A DNA stretch of 19,069 nucleotides from SZAS-103 sp038323475 (GCA_038323475.1 JBBQHA010000054.1:1-19069); one strand, 5' to 3'; numbered from the stretch's first letter, positions 1 to 10,287 are shown. Numbers and translations: made by a program. Notes: generated by a model from the sequence alone, not told the origin.

Positions 1-282
1 GACGAGGACATCGTCGAGGAACTGCGCGCCCGCGCCCGCGACGCATTGCTGACCGATGCGCTTGCGGTCGAGGAGGAACTCGACGAGCACAAGCCCGCCG
101 CGGACCTGCTGACGCTCGAAGGCATGGACGAGACCACGGCATTCGCGCTGGCTGGTCGCGGCGTGACCACCCGCGAGGAGCTGGCGGAACTGTCGGTGGA
201 CGAGATCCTGGATCTCGACGACATGGACCAGGAGCGTGCTGCGGCGCTGATCATGGCCGCGCGCGCGCACTGGTTCGAGTAG
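1..282 (+). CDS. nusA: Transcription termination/antitermination factor NusA, C-terminal fragment
   Basis: This is the last 93 codons of a gene that begins before the window; frame 1 is open from base 1 to the TAG at 280-282. The fragment is acidic and helical. It has a repeated helix-hairpin-helix pattern (LLTLEGMDETTAFALAGRGV, then ELSVDEILDLDDMDQERAAAL) and ends AARAHWFE. This is the C-terminal acidic repeat region of proteobacterial NusA, which in E. coli contacts the RNA polymerase alpha CTD and relieves autoinhibition of the RNA-binding domains. The gene lies directly upstream of infB, as in the classic nusA-infB operon. The identification rests on this tail plus the gene order; the S1 and KH domains are outside the window. 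Confidence 0.9.
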   Translation, partial: DEDIVEELRARARDALLTDALAVEEELDEHKPAADLLTLEGMDETTAFALAGRGVTTREELAELSVDEILDLDDMDQERAAALIMAARAHWFE

Positions 283-304
283 GGGATTCGACCGCAGCCT
301 CGTC

Positions 305-333
305 CGCGCCCGGAACGCATGCATGCGGGCGCG
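305..333 (+). other. GC-only stem-loop between nusA and infB
   Basis: The arm CGCGCCCG (305-312) is a perfect inverted match to CGGGCGCG (326-333), separated by 13 nt that contain the palindrome CATGCATG. Only two T residues follow the 3' arm, so it does not look like a classical intrinsic terminator. It lies in the 172-nt nusA-infB spacer of what is normally one transcript. It could be an attenuator, a processing site or a stability element; the function is inference. Confidence 0.5.
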
Positions 334-454
334 TTAAACTAGGCGACGGTCGCAATCCGCAGGAACACGCAGTACTGGCGCAGGTCGTCCGACGTGGGCC
401 AGGCAGGATTCGCGCTACACAGAATTTCGCGTTACACAGAATCATGGGAATCGA

Positions 455-3082
<2,628 letters not shown>

Positions 3083-3084
3083 TG

Positions 3085-3185
3085 AAACAGGAAACGGGAA
3101 ACAGGAAATGGGGAACAGGGGAAGCAGGTTGCTGCTCTGTTCGCTTTCGCTCTGGCCGTTCCCCGTTCCCCGTTCCCCGTTCCCC
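3085..3185. repeat. Heptad-repeat imperfect hairpin element between infB and rbfA
   Basis: The left arm (about 3088-3121) is built of 7-nt units AGGAAAC, GGGAAAC, AGGAAAT, GGGGAAC. The right arm (3157-3185) is the inverse, repeated CCCCGTT. The reverse complement of the right arm is four copies of GGGGAAC, so the arms can pair over about 28 bp with mismatches around a loop of about 35 nt. The whole spacer of 103 nt is essentially this element, and its right arm ends at the base before the rbfA ATG. It resembles short GGGAA-rich extragenic palindromes I recall from Xanthomonadaceae genomes; that comparison is from memory. No second copy is seen in this window. Confidence 0.7.
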
Positions 3186-3596
3186 ATGAAGAAGTCCTTC
3201 CATCGTTCCGATCGTGTCGCCGCGCAGTTGCGTCGCGACCTCGGCCAACTCGTCCACGATGCGGTGCGTGAGCATGGGTTGCCGTCGGTGAGCGTGTCGG
3301 ACGTCGAGATCACCCGCGACCTCGAACACGCGAAAGTCTTCGTCACTGCCCTGCAGGCCGAACGTTCGGCCGAGGCCGTGAAGGGACTCAAGGAACATGC
3401 GCGCGACATCCGCTTCAGGCTCGCGCAGATGGTCAAGATGCGCCACGTGCCCGAGTTGCATTTTCATTACGACGACTCGGTCGATCGCGGCGAGAAGATC
3501 GAGAAATTGTTGCGCGCGACCGGAACCGAGATCACGCCTCCCGCTGGCGCGGCCGCATCCGACGACGATGCCGTTCCCGGGCCGGACGCCGATTGA
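3186..3596 (+). CDS. rbfA: 30S ribosome-binding factor A
   Basis: A 136-residue protein beginning MKKSFHRSDRVAAQLRRDL, against 133 aa in E. coli. RbfA is a KH-fold assembly factor that binds immature 30S subunits near 16S helix 1 and is needed for cold adaptation. The central FVTAL and the LRFRL-like segment RDIRFRLAQMVKMRHVPELHFHYDDS fit the family. The acidic tail (DDDAVPGPDAD) is variable. The start is the family-consistent ATG at 3186, but the bases before it are the pyrimidine arm of the repeat element and contain no Shine-Dalgarno. An in-frame ATG at 3108, inside the repeat and preceded by purine-rich GGGAAACAGGAA, would add 26 residues (MGNRGSRLLLC...). The gene sits between infB and truB as usual. 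Confidence 0.93.
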   Translation: MKKSFHRSDRVAAQLRRDLGQLVHDAVREHGLPSVSVSDVEITRDLEHAKVFVTALQAERSAEAVKGLKEHARDIRFRLAQMVKMRHVPELHFHYDDSVDRGEKIEKLLRATGTEITPPAGAAASDDDAVPGPDAD

Positions 3597-3609
3597 ACAA
3601 GTCCGTCGG

Positions 3610-4596
3610 ATGACCCGCATCGCGTACCGGCCGCTCCACGGCATCCTGTTGCTGGACAAGCCCGCCGGCGATAGTTCCAACCATGCGCTGCAGCAGGTGC
3701 GCCGCCTGTTCCGCGCGGAAAAGGCAGGGCATACCGGCAGCCTCGATCCGCTCGCGACCGGCTTGCTCCCCGTGTGCTTCGGCGAAGCGACCAAGATCGC
3801 CGGCGTGCTGCTCGGCGAGTCCAAGGCCTACACAACACTCGCGTGCCTCGGCGCGACGACCGATACCGACGACGCCGACGGCGCCGTCTTGCGCACGCGC
3901 CCGATTCCGGCGTTCGACGATGCGACGCTCGAAGCGGCGCTCGCGCCATTGCGCGGTCGCATCCTGCAGCGTCCGCCGATCTATGCAGCGCTCAAGCAGG
4001 GTGGCGAGCCGCTGTACGCCAAGGCGCGGCGCGGCGAGATCGTGGAGGTCGCCGAGCGCGAAGTCGACGTGTTCCGCATCGCATGCGTCGGGCGCGGCGA
4101 CGACTGGCTGCGGCTTGAGATCGACTGCGGTTCGGGAACCTATGTGCGCAGCCTCGTGCGCGACCTCGGCGAGGCGCTCGGTTGCGGCGCGCACGTGGCC
4201 GAATTGCGCCGACTATGGGTCGAGCCGTTCCGTAAGCCGCGCATGTTCGACATGGCAGAGCTGGAAACATTGGCCGCGAACGGCGAAGCCGCCCTGGATG
4301 CCTGCCTGCTGCCGATCGAGGCCGGGCTGGCCGGTCTGCCCGGAGTGCGCGTGGACGCCGAACAGGCGCTACGACTCGGTCGTGGGCAGCTTTCATGGGT
4401 CGAGCAGGATCAGATCGCGTCGATCCGCAACGGGGGCGTCCTGGGCGCGCCGTTGCCGCCGGCAGCCGAAGCCACTACCGTTGCCCTGTACGACGCGGCG
4501 GGCCGCGCGCTGGGTCTCGGCGCACTCTCCGCCGACGGCACGCTGCGCGCACAACGCCTGTTCACCTGGGCGGCTCAATCCGGAACAGCGACGTAA
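3610..4596 (+). CDS. truB: tRNA pseudouridine-55 synthase TruB
   Basis: A 328-residue protein (E. coli 314) that converts U55 in the T-loop of tRNAs to pseudouridine. The conserved opening HGILLLDKPAGDSSNHALQ and the catalytic block AGHTGSLDPLATGLLP are present, with the nucleophile Asp46 in GSLDP. The later motifs YAALKQGG and GSGTYVRSLVRDLGEALG also match. The C-terminal about 90 residues form the small PUA-like domain. I chose the ATG at 3610, 13 nt after the rbfA stop. An in-frame ATG at 3568 would overlap rbfA by 29 nt and add 14 residues without family support. The ribosome site is weak at both, so translational coupling to rbfA is likely (inference). Confidence 0.96.
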   Translation: MTRIAYRPLHGILLLDKPAGDSSNHALQQVRRLFRAEKAGHTGSLDPLATGLLPVCFGEATKIAGVLLGESKAYTTLACLGATTDTDDADGAVLRTRPIPAFDDATLEAALAPLRGRILQRPPIYAALKQGGEPLYAKARRGEIVEVAEREVDVFRIACVGRGDDWLRLEIDCGSGTYVRSLVRDLGEALGCGAHVAELRRLWVEPFRKPRMFDMAELETLAANGEAALDACLLPIEAGLAGLPGVRVDAEQALRLGRGQLSWVEQDQIASIRNGGVLGAPLPPAAEATTVALYDAAGRALGLGALSADGTLRAQRLFTWAAQSGTAT

Positions 4597-4600
4597 AGCC

Positions 4601-4630
4601 TTGTTCCAACTGGTATCCGGGAGCTACAAT
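4601..4630 (+). promoter_or_regulatory. Predicted sigma70 promoter for rpsO
   Basis: TTGTTC (4601-4606) and TACAAT (4625-4630) are separated by 18 nt. The -10 matches the consensus at five of six positions and the -35 has the TTG. Transcription would begin near 4637, giving a leader of about 168 nt before the rpsO ATG at 4805. A dedicated rpsO promoter after truB is also known in E. coli. Confidence 0.6.
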
Positions 4631-4643
4631 GACCCGCTTGCCC

Positions 4644-4660
4644 GGAGCTTTCTCTGCTCC
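4644..4660 (+). promoter_or_regulatory. Hairpin in the rpsO leader, possible S15 autoregulatory element
   Basis: GGAGC (4644-4648) pairs with GCTCC (4656-4660) around the 7-nt loop TTTCTCT, soon after the predicted start of transcription. S15 represses its own mRNA in E. coli and other bacteria, using different leader folds in different phyla. The hairpin and the long 170-nt leader are seen; a regulatory role is inference. The remainder of 4661-4792 shows no reading frame that I trust. Confidence 0.35.
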
Positions 4661-4804
4661 CTTGGCTGCAACAAACCGCACCACGCTTCATCGTTCCATC
4701 CCTGAGTCACCAGCTGCACACGAGCGCAACACAACCCCAACGGCGGGCCACGCGGTGTGTCGAACGACATTCCTGCAGGCCACGCATCACCCGAGGTAGT
4801 ACAG

Positions 4805-5065
4805 ATGTCCATCGACACCGGCAAGATCATCGAAGAATTCAAGCGCGCTCCTGGCGACACCGGCTCACCGGAAGTGCAGGTCGCGCTGATCACCGCGCGC
4901 ATCGAAATGCTCACCGGGCATTTCAAGACCCACAAGAAAGACCACCATTCGCGTCGTGGCCTGCTGATGCTGGTCAACCAGCGCCGCAGCCTGCTCGACT
5001 ACCTGCACAGCAAGGATGCCGAGCGTTACAAGACGCTCATCGGGCGTCTCGGTATCAGAAGGTAA
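4805..5065 (+). CDS. rpsO: 30S ribosomal protein S15
   Basis: An 86-residue protein (E. coli 89 including Met) starting MSIDTGKIIEEFKRAPGDTG. S15 is a primary 16S rRNA binder at the three-way junction of helices 20-22 and forms bridge B4 to 23S rRNA. The conserved GDTGSPEVQVALIT, HFKTHKKDHHSRRGLL and RYKTLIGRLGIRR are all present. The ATG at 4805 has a GAGG site at 4793-4796 with 8-nt spacing. An in-frame ATG at 4757 adds a non-family leader and lacks such a site. It is followed by pnp, the conserved rpsO-pnp pair. Confidence 0.98.
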   Translation: MSIDTGKIIEEFKRAPGDTGSPEVQVALITARIEMLTGHFKTHKKDHHSRRGLLMLVNQRRSLLDYLHSKDAERYKTLIGRLGIRR

Positions 5066-5123
5066 TGCATTCGTCCGTGAATGCTGCCCGACCAGCTTCG
5101 AAGCGATCGGGTGCAGGTGGCGG

Positions 5124-5168
5124 ACTTTGAGACACACCAGCGGCCATCCGTGGCCGCACTTTCAAAGT
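5124..5168 (+). promoter_or_regulatory. Nested stem-loop between rpsO and pnp (terminator or RNase III site candidate)
   Basis: The inner stem is GCGGCCA (5140-5146) and TGGCCGC (5151-5157) with a TCCG tetraloop. An outer perfect 7-bp pair, ACTTTGA (5124-5130) with TCAAAGT (5162-5168), encloses it through an internal loop. There is no long T-tract, so full termination after rpsO seems unlikely. In E. coli a duplex in this spacer is cut by RNase III and then used by PNPase to repress its own translation. The position and shape here suggest the same logic, which is inference. Confidence 0.55.
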
Positions 5169-5254
5169 AGAGCGTGCACAAGTCATTTTCTGAAATAAGC
5201 TGGCCGCACATTCCGCTCAAGTCGCATCTCATAAAAAACCAGGACAAACATCAC

Positions 5255-7363
5255 GTGGCGAAAGTAACCAAGACGTTCCAGTACGGCAAACATCAGGTCA
5301 CGCTGGAAACGGGCGAAATCGCCCGCCAGGCTGGCGGCGCGGTCATGGTCTCGATCGACGGCACCGTGGTGCTGGTCACCGCGGTCGCGAACAAGTCGGC
5401 GCGCGAGGGGCAGGATTTCTTCCCGCTCACCGTCGACTATCAGGAAAAGTTCTACGCCGGCGGCCGCATCCCGGGCGGTTTCTTCAAGCGCGAAGGCCGC
5501 CAGACCGAGAAGGAAACGCTGATCTCGCGCCTGATCGATCGCCCGATCCGCCCGCTGTTCCCGGAAGACTTCCGCAACGAAGTGCAGATCATCGCCACCG
5601 TGATGTCGATGAACCCGGAAGTGGATGGCGACATCCCGGCGCTGCTCGGCGCATCCGCGGCGCTCGCGCTGTCCGGCGCACCGTTCGCCGGCCCGATCGG
5701 CGCGGCGAAGGTCGGCTACAAGGATGGCCAGTACATCCTCAACCCGACCGCGACCGAACTGAAGGATTCGCAGCTTGAACTCGTCGTCGCCGGTACCGCC
5801 AACGCGGTGCTGATGGTCGAGTCTGAAGCGAAGGAATTGTCGGAAGACGTGATGCTCGGCGCCGTGATGTTCGGTCATCGCGAGATGCAGGCCGCGATCC
5901 GCGCGATCAACGAACTCACCACCGAAGCCGGCGTGAAGTCGTGGACGTGGAAAGCGCCGGAGCGCAACGAAGCGCTCGCTGCAGCCGTCAAGGGCGCGGT
6001 CGGCGACAGCCTGATCCAGGCCTACGGCGTGCGCGACAAGCTTGAGCGCCGCGACGCGATCCAGGCGCTGAAGAAAGAGGTGCTGGCCTCGTTGAAGTCC
6101 GATGCCGAAGCGAAGGCGTGGGCGACCGCCGATCTCGCCAAGGAGTTCCACGATCTCGAATACAGCACGCTGCGTCACTCGGTGCTGTCGAGCAAGATCC
6201 GCATCGACGGTCGCCAACTCGACACCGTGCGTCCGATCACCGTCCGCGTCGGCGTCCTGCCGCGCACCCACGGCTCGGCCCTGTTCACCCGCGGCGAAAC
6301 CCAGGCGCTGGTCGTCACCACGCTCGGCACCGCGCGCGATGGCCAGATCATCGACGCCGTCTCGGGCGAGTACAAAGACCACTTCCTGTTCCATTACAAC
6401 TTCCCGCCGTACTCGGTCGGCGAAGCCGGCCGCATGATGGGCCCGAAGCGTCGCGAGATCGGCCATGGCCGCCTCGCCAAGCGCGGCGTGCTCGCGGTGA
6501 TGCCGTCGATGGAGTCGTTCCCCTACACGATCCGCACCGTCTCGGAAATCACCGAGTCGAACGGTTCCTCGTCGATGGCTTCGGTCTGCGGATCGTCGCT
6601 CGCGATGATGGACGCGGGTATCCCGCTGAAGGCTCCGGTCGCGGGCATCGCGATGGGCCTGATCAAGGAAGGCAACGACTTCGCCGTGCTGTCCGACATT
6701 CTCGGTGACGAAGACCACCTCGGCGACATGGATTTCAAGGTCGCTGGCACCACGAACGGCATCTCCGCGCTGCAGATGGACATCAAGATCGATGGCATCA
6801 CCGAAGAGATCATGCAGGTCGCGCTGCAGCAGGCGAAGGCCGGCCGCATCCACATCCTCGGCGAAATGGCCAAGGGATTGTCTGCGCCACGTGCGGAAAT
6901 GAGCGAGTACGCGCCGCGCCTGATCACCATGAAGATCCATCCGGACAAGATCCGCGAAGTGATCGGCAAGGGCGGTTCGGTGATCCAGGCGATCACCAAG
7001 GAAACCGGAACCCAGATCGACATCCAGGACGACGGCACGATCATCATCGCTTCGGTCAACGCGCTCGCGGCGCAGGCCGCGAAGTCGCGCATCGAGCAGA
7101 TCACCTCCGACGTCGAGCCGGGCCGCATCTACGAGGGCAAGGTTGCCAAGCTCATGGACTTCGGCGCGTTCGTCACGATCGCCCCGGGCAAGGACGGCCT
7201 CGTGCACGTCTCGCAGATCTCCAGCGAGCGCGTCGAGAAAGTGTCCGACAAGCTCAAGGAAGGCGACATCGTCAAGGTCAAGGTGCTGGAAGTCGACAAG
7301 CAGGGCCGCATCCGCCTGTCGATCAAGGCCGTCGAGGAAGATGCGGCGGCTGCTGCAGTCTGA
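5255..7363 (+). CDS. pnp: Polyribonucleotide nucleotidyltransferase (PNPase)
   Basis: A 702-residue phosphorolytic 3'-5' exoribonuclease (E. coli 711), usually a trimer and part of the RNA degradosome. The order is RNase PH core 1 with GGFFKREGR in the first hundred residues, a helical linker, RNase PH core 2 with the acidic motif SDILGDEDHLGDMDF (GDMD at 490-493), a KH domain with the loop IGKGG at 570-574, and an S1 domain from about 622 to 690 (DFGAFVTIAPGKDGLVHVSQI). I chose the GTG at 5255, which gives MAKVTKTFQYGKHQVTLETG and has AGGA at 5241-5244. The upstream in-frame ATG at 5174 would add 27 unsupported residues that overlap the leader. The stop is followed by an intrinsic terminator. 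Confidence 0.97.
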   Translation: MAKVTKTFQYGKHQVTLETGEIARQAGGAVMVSIDGTVVLVTAVANKSAREGQDFFPLTVDYQEKFYAGGRIPGGFFKREGRQTEKETLISRLIDRPIRPLFPEDFRNEVQIIATVMSMNPEVDGDIPALLGASAALALSGAPFAGPIGAAKVGYKDGQYILNPTATELKDSQLELVVAGTANAVLMVESEAKELSEDVMLGAVMFGHREMQAAIRAINELTTEAGVKSWTWKAPERNEALAAAVKGAVGDSLIQAYGVRDKLERRDAIQALKKEVLASLKSDAEAKAWATADLAKEFHDLEYSTLRHSVLSSKIRIDGRQLDTVRPITVRVGVLPRTHGSALFTRGETQALVVTTLGTARDGQIIDAVSGEYKDHFLFHYNFPPYSVGEAGRMMGPKRREIGHGRLAKRGVLAVMPSMESFPYTIRTVSEITESNGSSSMASVCGSSLAMMDAGIPLKAPVAGIAMGLIKEGNDFAVLSDILGDEDHLGDMDFKVAGTTNGISALQMDIKIDGITEEIMQVALQQAKAGRIHILGEMAKGLSAPRAEMSEYAPRLITMKIHPDKIREVIGKGGSVIQAITKETGTQIDIQDDGTIIIASVNALAAQAAKSRIEQITSDVEPGRIYEGKVAKLMDFGAFVTIAPGKDGLVHVSQISSERVEKVSDKLKEGDIVKVKVLEVDKQGRIRLSIKAVEEDAAAAAV

Positions 7364-7385
7364 TCCGTCGCTCCATGTCGTCATG

Positions 7386-7414
7386 AAAAAGCGGGCTTCG
7401 GCCCGCTTTTTTTT
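7386..7414 (+). terminator. Intrinsic terminator after pnp
   Basis: GCGGGC (7391-7396) and GCCCGC (7401-7406) form a perfect stem with the stable TTCG tetraloop, followed by eight T residues (7407-7414). Five A residues before the stem pair with the T-tract, so it may also act on the opposite strand. It lies 22 nt after the pnp stop and closes the nusA-pnp block. Confidence 0.95.
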
Positions 7415-7538
7415 GTTGCGGGACCCGAATCGAACGCATGCTTGCCCGGCGATGCGACGGCGCGAACCGGCTTTTTGACGGGTTGCGACAGGCTCTTTCC
7501 GGAATGCACAGTGCGGCTCCCATCCACGGAGAACGCAC

Positions 7539-8123
7539 ATGCAATTCGACGCACATACCGCCCTGATCCCGATCGACATGCAGGAGGGTTTCTACCTTCC
7601 GCCGATCCGGCCCCTGAACAACCCATTCGTGGACGCGAACGGCCTGCGCCTGCTCGGCCTTTGGCGCGAGCGCGGCTGGCCGATCGTGCACGTGAAGCAC
7701 GATTCCATCCATGCCGGGTCGACGCTGCATCCGACGCATCCCGGCAACATCCTGCGCGAGGGATTCGAACCGCGCGCCGGCGAACCGCTGGTCGGCAAGT
7801 CGGTCAATTGCGCCTTCGTCGGCACCGACCTCGAGTTGCGCCTGCGCCGCATGAAAGTGGACAAGGTCGTGCTGTTCGGCCTGTACGCCGACATGTGCGT
7901 CTCGACGACCGCGCGCATCGCGAGCAATCTTGGCTTCGACACCATCGTGGTCGCCGATGCCTGCGCGAGCATCGACCTGCAGGACATCGACGGCGCGACG
8001 ATCCCGGGCGATGCGATCTTCCGCGCGCACCTTGCGACGCTGAACGCCGAATTCGCGCGCGTGGTCAGGACGGACGACGTGCTTGCGGCGCAGAATGTCG
8101 CCGTGCGAAGCGTCGCGGCATAG
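7539..8123 (+). CDS. Isochorismatase-family cysteine hydrolase
   Basis: A 194-residue cytosolic protein of the isochorismatase/nicotinamidase superfamily. The expected triad is visible: Asp13 (ALIPIDMQEGF), Lys87 (LVGKSVNCAF) and Cys120 (GLYADMCVSTTAR). The family also hydrolyses amides such as ureidoacrylate or carbamoylsarcosine, so the substrate cannot be assigned. The HVKHDS segment lacks the clear His/Asp metal-site pattern I expect of nicotinamidases. The start ATG has GGAG at 7528-7531. It is the first gene after the pnp terminator, and a MOSC gene begins 22 nt downstream, so the two probably share a transcript. The 124 nt between the terminator and this start show no certain promoter. 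Confidence 0.85.
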   Translation: MQFDAHTALIPIDMQEGFYLPPIRPLNNPFVDANGLRLLGLWRERGWPIVHVKHDSIHAGSTLHPTHPGNILREGFEPRAGEPLVGKSVNCAFVGTDLELRLRRMKVDKVVLFGLYADMCVSTTARIASNLGFDTIVVADACASIDLQDIDGATIPGDAIFRAHLATLNAEFARVVRTDDVLAAQNVAVRSVAA

Positions 8124-8145
8124 TCCGCGGAAAGGTGCTGGTTCC

Positions 8146-8940
8146 ATGATCCTGTCATCGATTGCGATTTATCCGATCAAGTCGACGGCGGGCCTCGACC
8201 TGCACGAAGCCGAGATCGAGCCGCGCGGATTCCGCGACGACCGGCGCTGGATGATCGTCGACGACGATGGTCGTTTCGTCACCGGCCGCCAGATTCCGCG
8301 CATGGTGCTGATCCGCGCGACGCCCATCGACGGCGGCCTGCGCCTGCAGGCGCCGTCGATGCCCGACCTCGATGTCCGGATGCCGGATGCCGGCGTGGAG
8401 CGGTTGGCGGTGACGGTATGGGACGATGTCGTCGATGCGGCCTGCGCCGATCCCAGCGCCGATGCGTGGCTCGGCGAATTCCTCGGGCGCGCGTTGCGGC
8501 TCGTGGCGATGGACGCGCGCAGCACCCGCATCGTCGAGCCGGGACCACGTTCGCAATCCGACGGCGTGAGCTTCGCCGACGGTTATCCCTTCCTCGCGAT
8601 CTCGAAGGCGTCCCTGGACGCCTTGAACGCGAAGCTGGACGTGTCGATCGCGATGCGCCGCTTCCGCCCCAATGTCGTGATCGACGGCTGCGATCCGCAT
8701 GCGGAAGACGGCTGGCATCGCATCCGGATCGGAGACGTAGCGTTCGACGTCGTGAAGACCTGCACGCGCTGCGTGTTCACCACGGTCGATCCGGTGTTGG
8801 GCGAGCGCGATCCATCCGGGGAACCGCTGCGCACGCTCAAGACGTACCGGCGCAGCGACGCAGGCATCACGTTCGGGATGAACCTCATCGCGCGCGGCCA
8901 CGGGCGGATACGCGTCGGCGATCGGGTGGAAGCGTATTGA
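8146..8940 (+). CDS. MOSC domain-containing protein, YcbX-like
   Basis: A 264-residue protein with a MOSC N-terminal barrel (ILSSIAIYPIKSTAGLDLHEAEIEPRGFRDDRRWMIVD..., about 1-100) and a MOSC domain (about 110-255). The block VVIDGC followed by the Cys pair CTRC at 206-209 (VKTCTRCVFTTVDP) is the signature of the YcbX/mARC-type branch, where a Cys ligates the molybdenum cofactor. Such proteins reduce N-hydroxylated bases and related compounds. No ferredoxin domain is fused here, unlike E. coli YcbX. The ATG at 8146 has AAAGG 11 nt upstream. An earlier in-frame ATG at 8083 overlaps the upstream gene and is not family-like. Confidence 0.85.
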   Translation: MILSSIAIYPIKSTAGLDLHEAEIEPRGFRDDRRWMIVDDDGRFVTGRQIPRMVLIRATPIDGGLRLQAPSMPDLDVRMPDAGVERLAVTVWDDVVDAACADPSADAWLGEFLGRALRLVAMDARSTRIVEPGPRSQSDGVSFADGYPFLAISKASLDALNAKLDVSIAMRRFRPNVVIDGCDPHAEDGWHRIRIGDVAFDVVKTCTRCVFTTVDPVLGERDPSGEPLRTLKTYRRSDAGITFGMNLIARGHGRIRVGDRVEAY

Positions 8941-8964
8941 ACAGCATGGCGCGACGGAGGCTGG

Positions 8965-10287
8965 CTAACGCCAGAACGGAATGCGCCATGTGCGTGCGGC
9001 ATCGGCCTGGTCGCCGTCGTCCTTGGCGGGAGGAAGCAGCAGCAATTCATGCCTGCCCGTCGCGGTCGCCTGCAACGGGATATAGGCGCGCAGTCCATCC
9101 ACACCCAGATCCGGATCGCGCGCGAAGCGCCACTGCAGGCCCGATAGCGGGTGTGCGTCAAGGCGCGGCAAGAACAGCGCCCCCAGGCATTGCGCGAGCG
9201 CATTCTCTTCGTCGGCGCGCGCCGTGGTTGCAGCCGGCGAGTGCGGCCTGAAAGACGTGCATGCACGGTTGAACGCACGCGCCCTGTCGGGATCCAGCGG
9301 AACCCACAGACGCAGGTAAGGATCGGTGACGATGTCCGACTGGATGCGCGGCAGCAGGCGACGCGAATTTCCGGACTGTGCGTAGTAGTCGGGCGACTGG
9401 TCCGTATCGAGTTCGGCCGGAACGGCTTCGATCCATGCCCAGGACGGTCCCTCGTGCCTGGCCTTGTCCATGACCTGGACGGCCGCCATCAGCAGGTTGA
9501 GCAAGGCTATCAGCCAGATGAGTCCGTGCTTGCGACGCGCATTGCTGGTCAGCAGGAGCAACAGCGGTGACGAGCGGTTGAGGCCCAGCGATTCGTAACG
9601 CCCATACATCCAGTCGATGGCGATCGCGAGCCGACTTCCTGGTCGCACCTTGCCGCCGAACCACGCATCGACCACCCTGAGCAGGATCAGCGGCAGCATC
9701 ATCGACGCGAGCGCGACAAAGAACCAGGTCGACGAGTCGCGCAACGGGTAAACCCAGGTCTGCAGTGCGCCGCCGATGAGCACGGCGATGCCGCTGAGCA
9801 GACTGGCGAACAGGAACATCACCACCACCGTGATGCCGGTCGCGAACACCAGGGTGGATGCATTGTCGGCGCGTTCGATCGACGCATCCGGATCAGAGAG
9901 GATCCGCTGTTGATGGCGCTTGCCGATCGGTCCGCCGTGCACGCGGTCCCAACGGATGCCGTGCGGATACACCGAACGCAGGCCGACCAGCGCGACCCAG
10001 TACGCACGCGTGGCCAGATGCAGCAGGAAGGTGAAGATCAGCCCGTACGCCATGACTTTGGCGAACAGCGGCCCAAGCAGCAGCGCTGCATCCCACGACT
10101 GTGGAAGCGCGATGCGCAGGCGGTCGGCGGTCGCGTCGATCCATGCCGGGACCTGCAGCAGTCCGAATACGGTCGCGCCAGAAAGCAGCAGTTCCATTTC
10201 CCAGGTCGGCGTGGTGTGTCGCGGCAATCCGCGCGCTGCCGGGACATCGATGCCTTCTGCCGGTGAATCCGGTGTGCTGTCGTCCAT
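8965..10287 (-). CDS. Conserved integral membrane protein of unknown function
   Basis: A 440-residue protein with about five hydrophobic segments (roughly 32-50, 66-92, 145-175, 187-205 and 254-272) and a soluble C-terminal part of about 165 residues rich in Asp, Arg and Pro. The N-terminal TWEMELLLSGATVFGLLQVP is the most motif-like part. I recall similar unnamed proteins but know no function. The start at 10287 (MDDSTPDSPAEG) is chosen because AGGGG lies 5 nt upstream on the - strand. An in-frame start at 10356 adds 23 residues that overlap the phaE promoter. It is divergent from phaE, with 110 bp between starts, and convergent with the MOSC gene. A link to PHB is only positional. Confidence 0.8.
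   Translation of the reverse strand: MDDSTPDSPAEGIDVPAARGLPRHTTPTWEMELLLSGATVFGLLQVPAWIDATADRLRIALPQSWDAALLLGPLFAKVMAYGLIFTFLLHLATRAYWVALVGLRSVYPHGIRWDRVHGGPIGKRHQQRILSDPDASIERADNASTLVFATGITVVVMFLFASLLSGIAVLIGGALQTWVYPLRDSSTWFFVALASMMLPLILLRVVDAWFGGKVRPGSRLAIAIDWMYGRYESLGLNRSSPLLLLLTSNARRKHGLIWLIALLNLLMAAVQVMDKARHEGPSWAWIEAVPAELDTDQSPDYYAQSGNSRRLLPRIQSDIVTDPYLRLWVPLDPDRARAFNRACTSFRPHSPAATTARADEENALAQCLGALFLPRLDAHPLSGLQWRFARDPDLGVDGLRAYIPLQATATGRHELLLLPPAKDDGDQADAARTWRIPFWR

Noticed and set aside
3085..3185. CRISPR or tandem-repeat array in the infB-rbfA spacer
   Set aside because: The 7-nt units have no spacers and are arranged as two inverted arms, so a hairpin element is the better reading.
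5183..7579. 798-codon open frame on the - strand opposite pnp
   Set aside because: Same composition shadow; pnp is certain on the + strand and the terminator at 7386-7414 lies inside the antisense frame.
8961..8974. Hairpin CTGGC-TAAC-GCCAG between the convergent MOSC and membrane genes as a terminator
   Set aside because: The stem is only 5 bp, has no T-tract on either side and overlaps the stop codon of the - strand gene.
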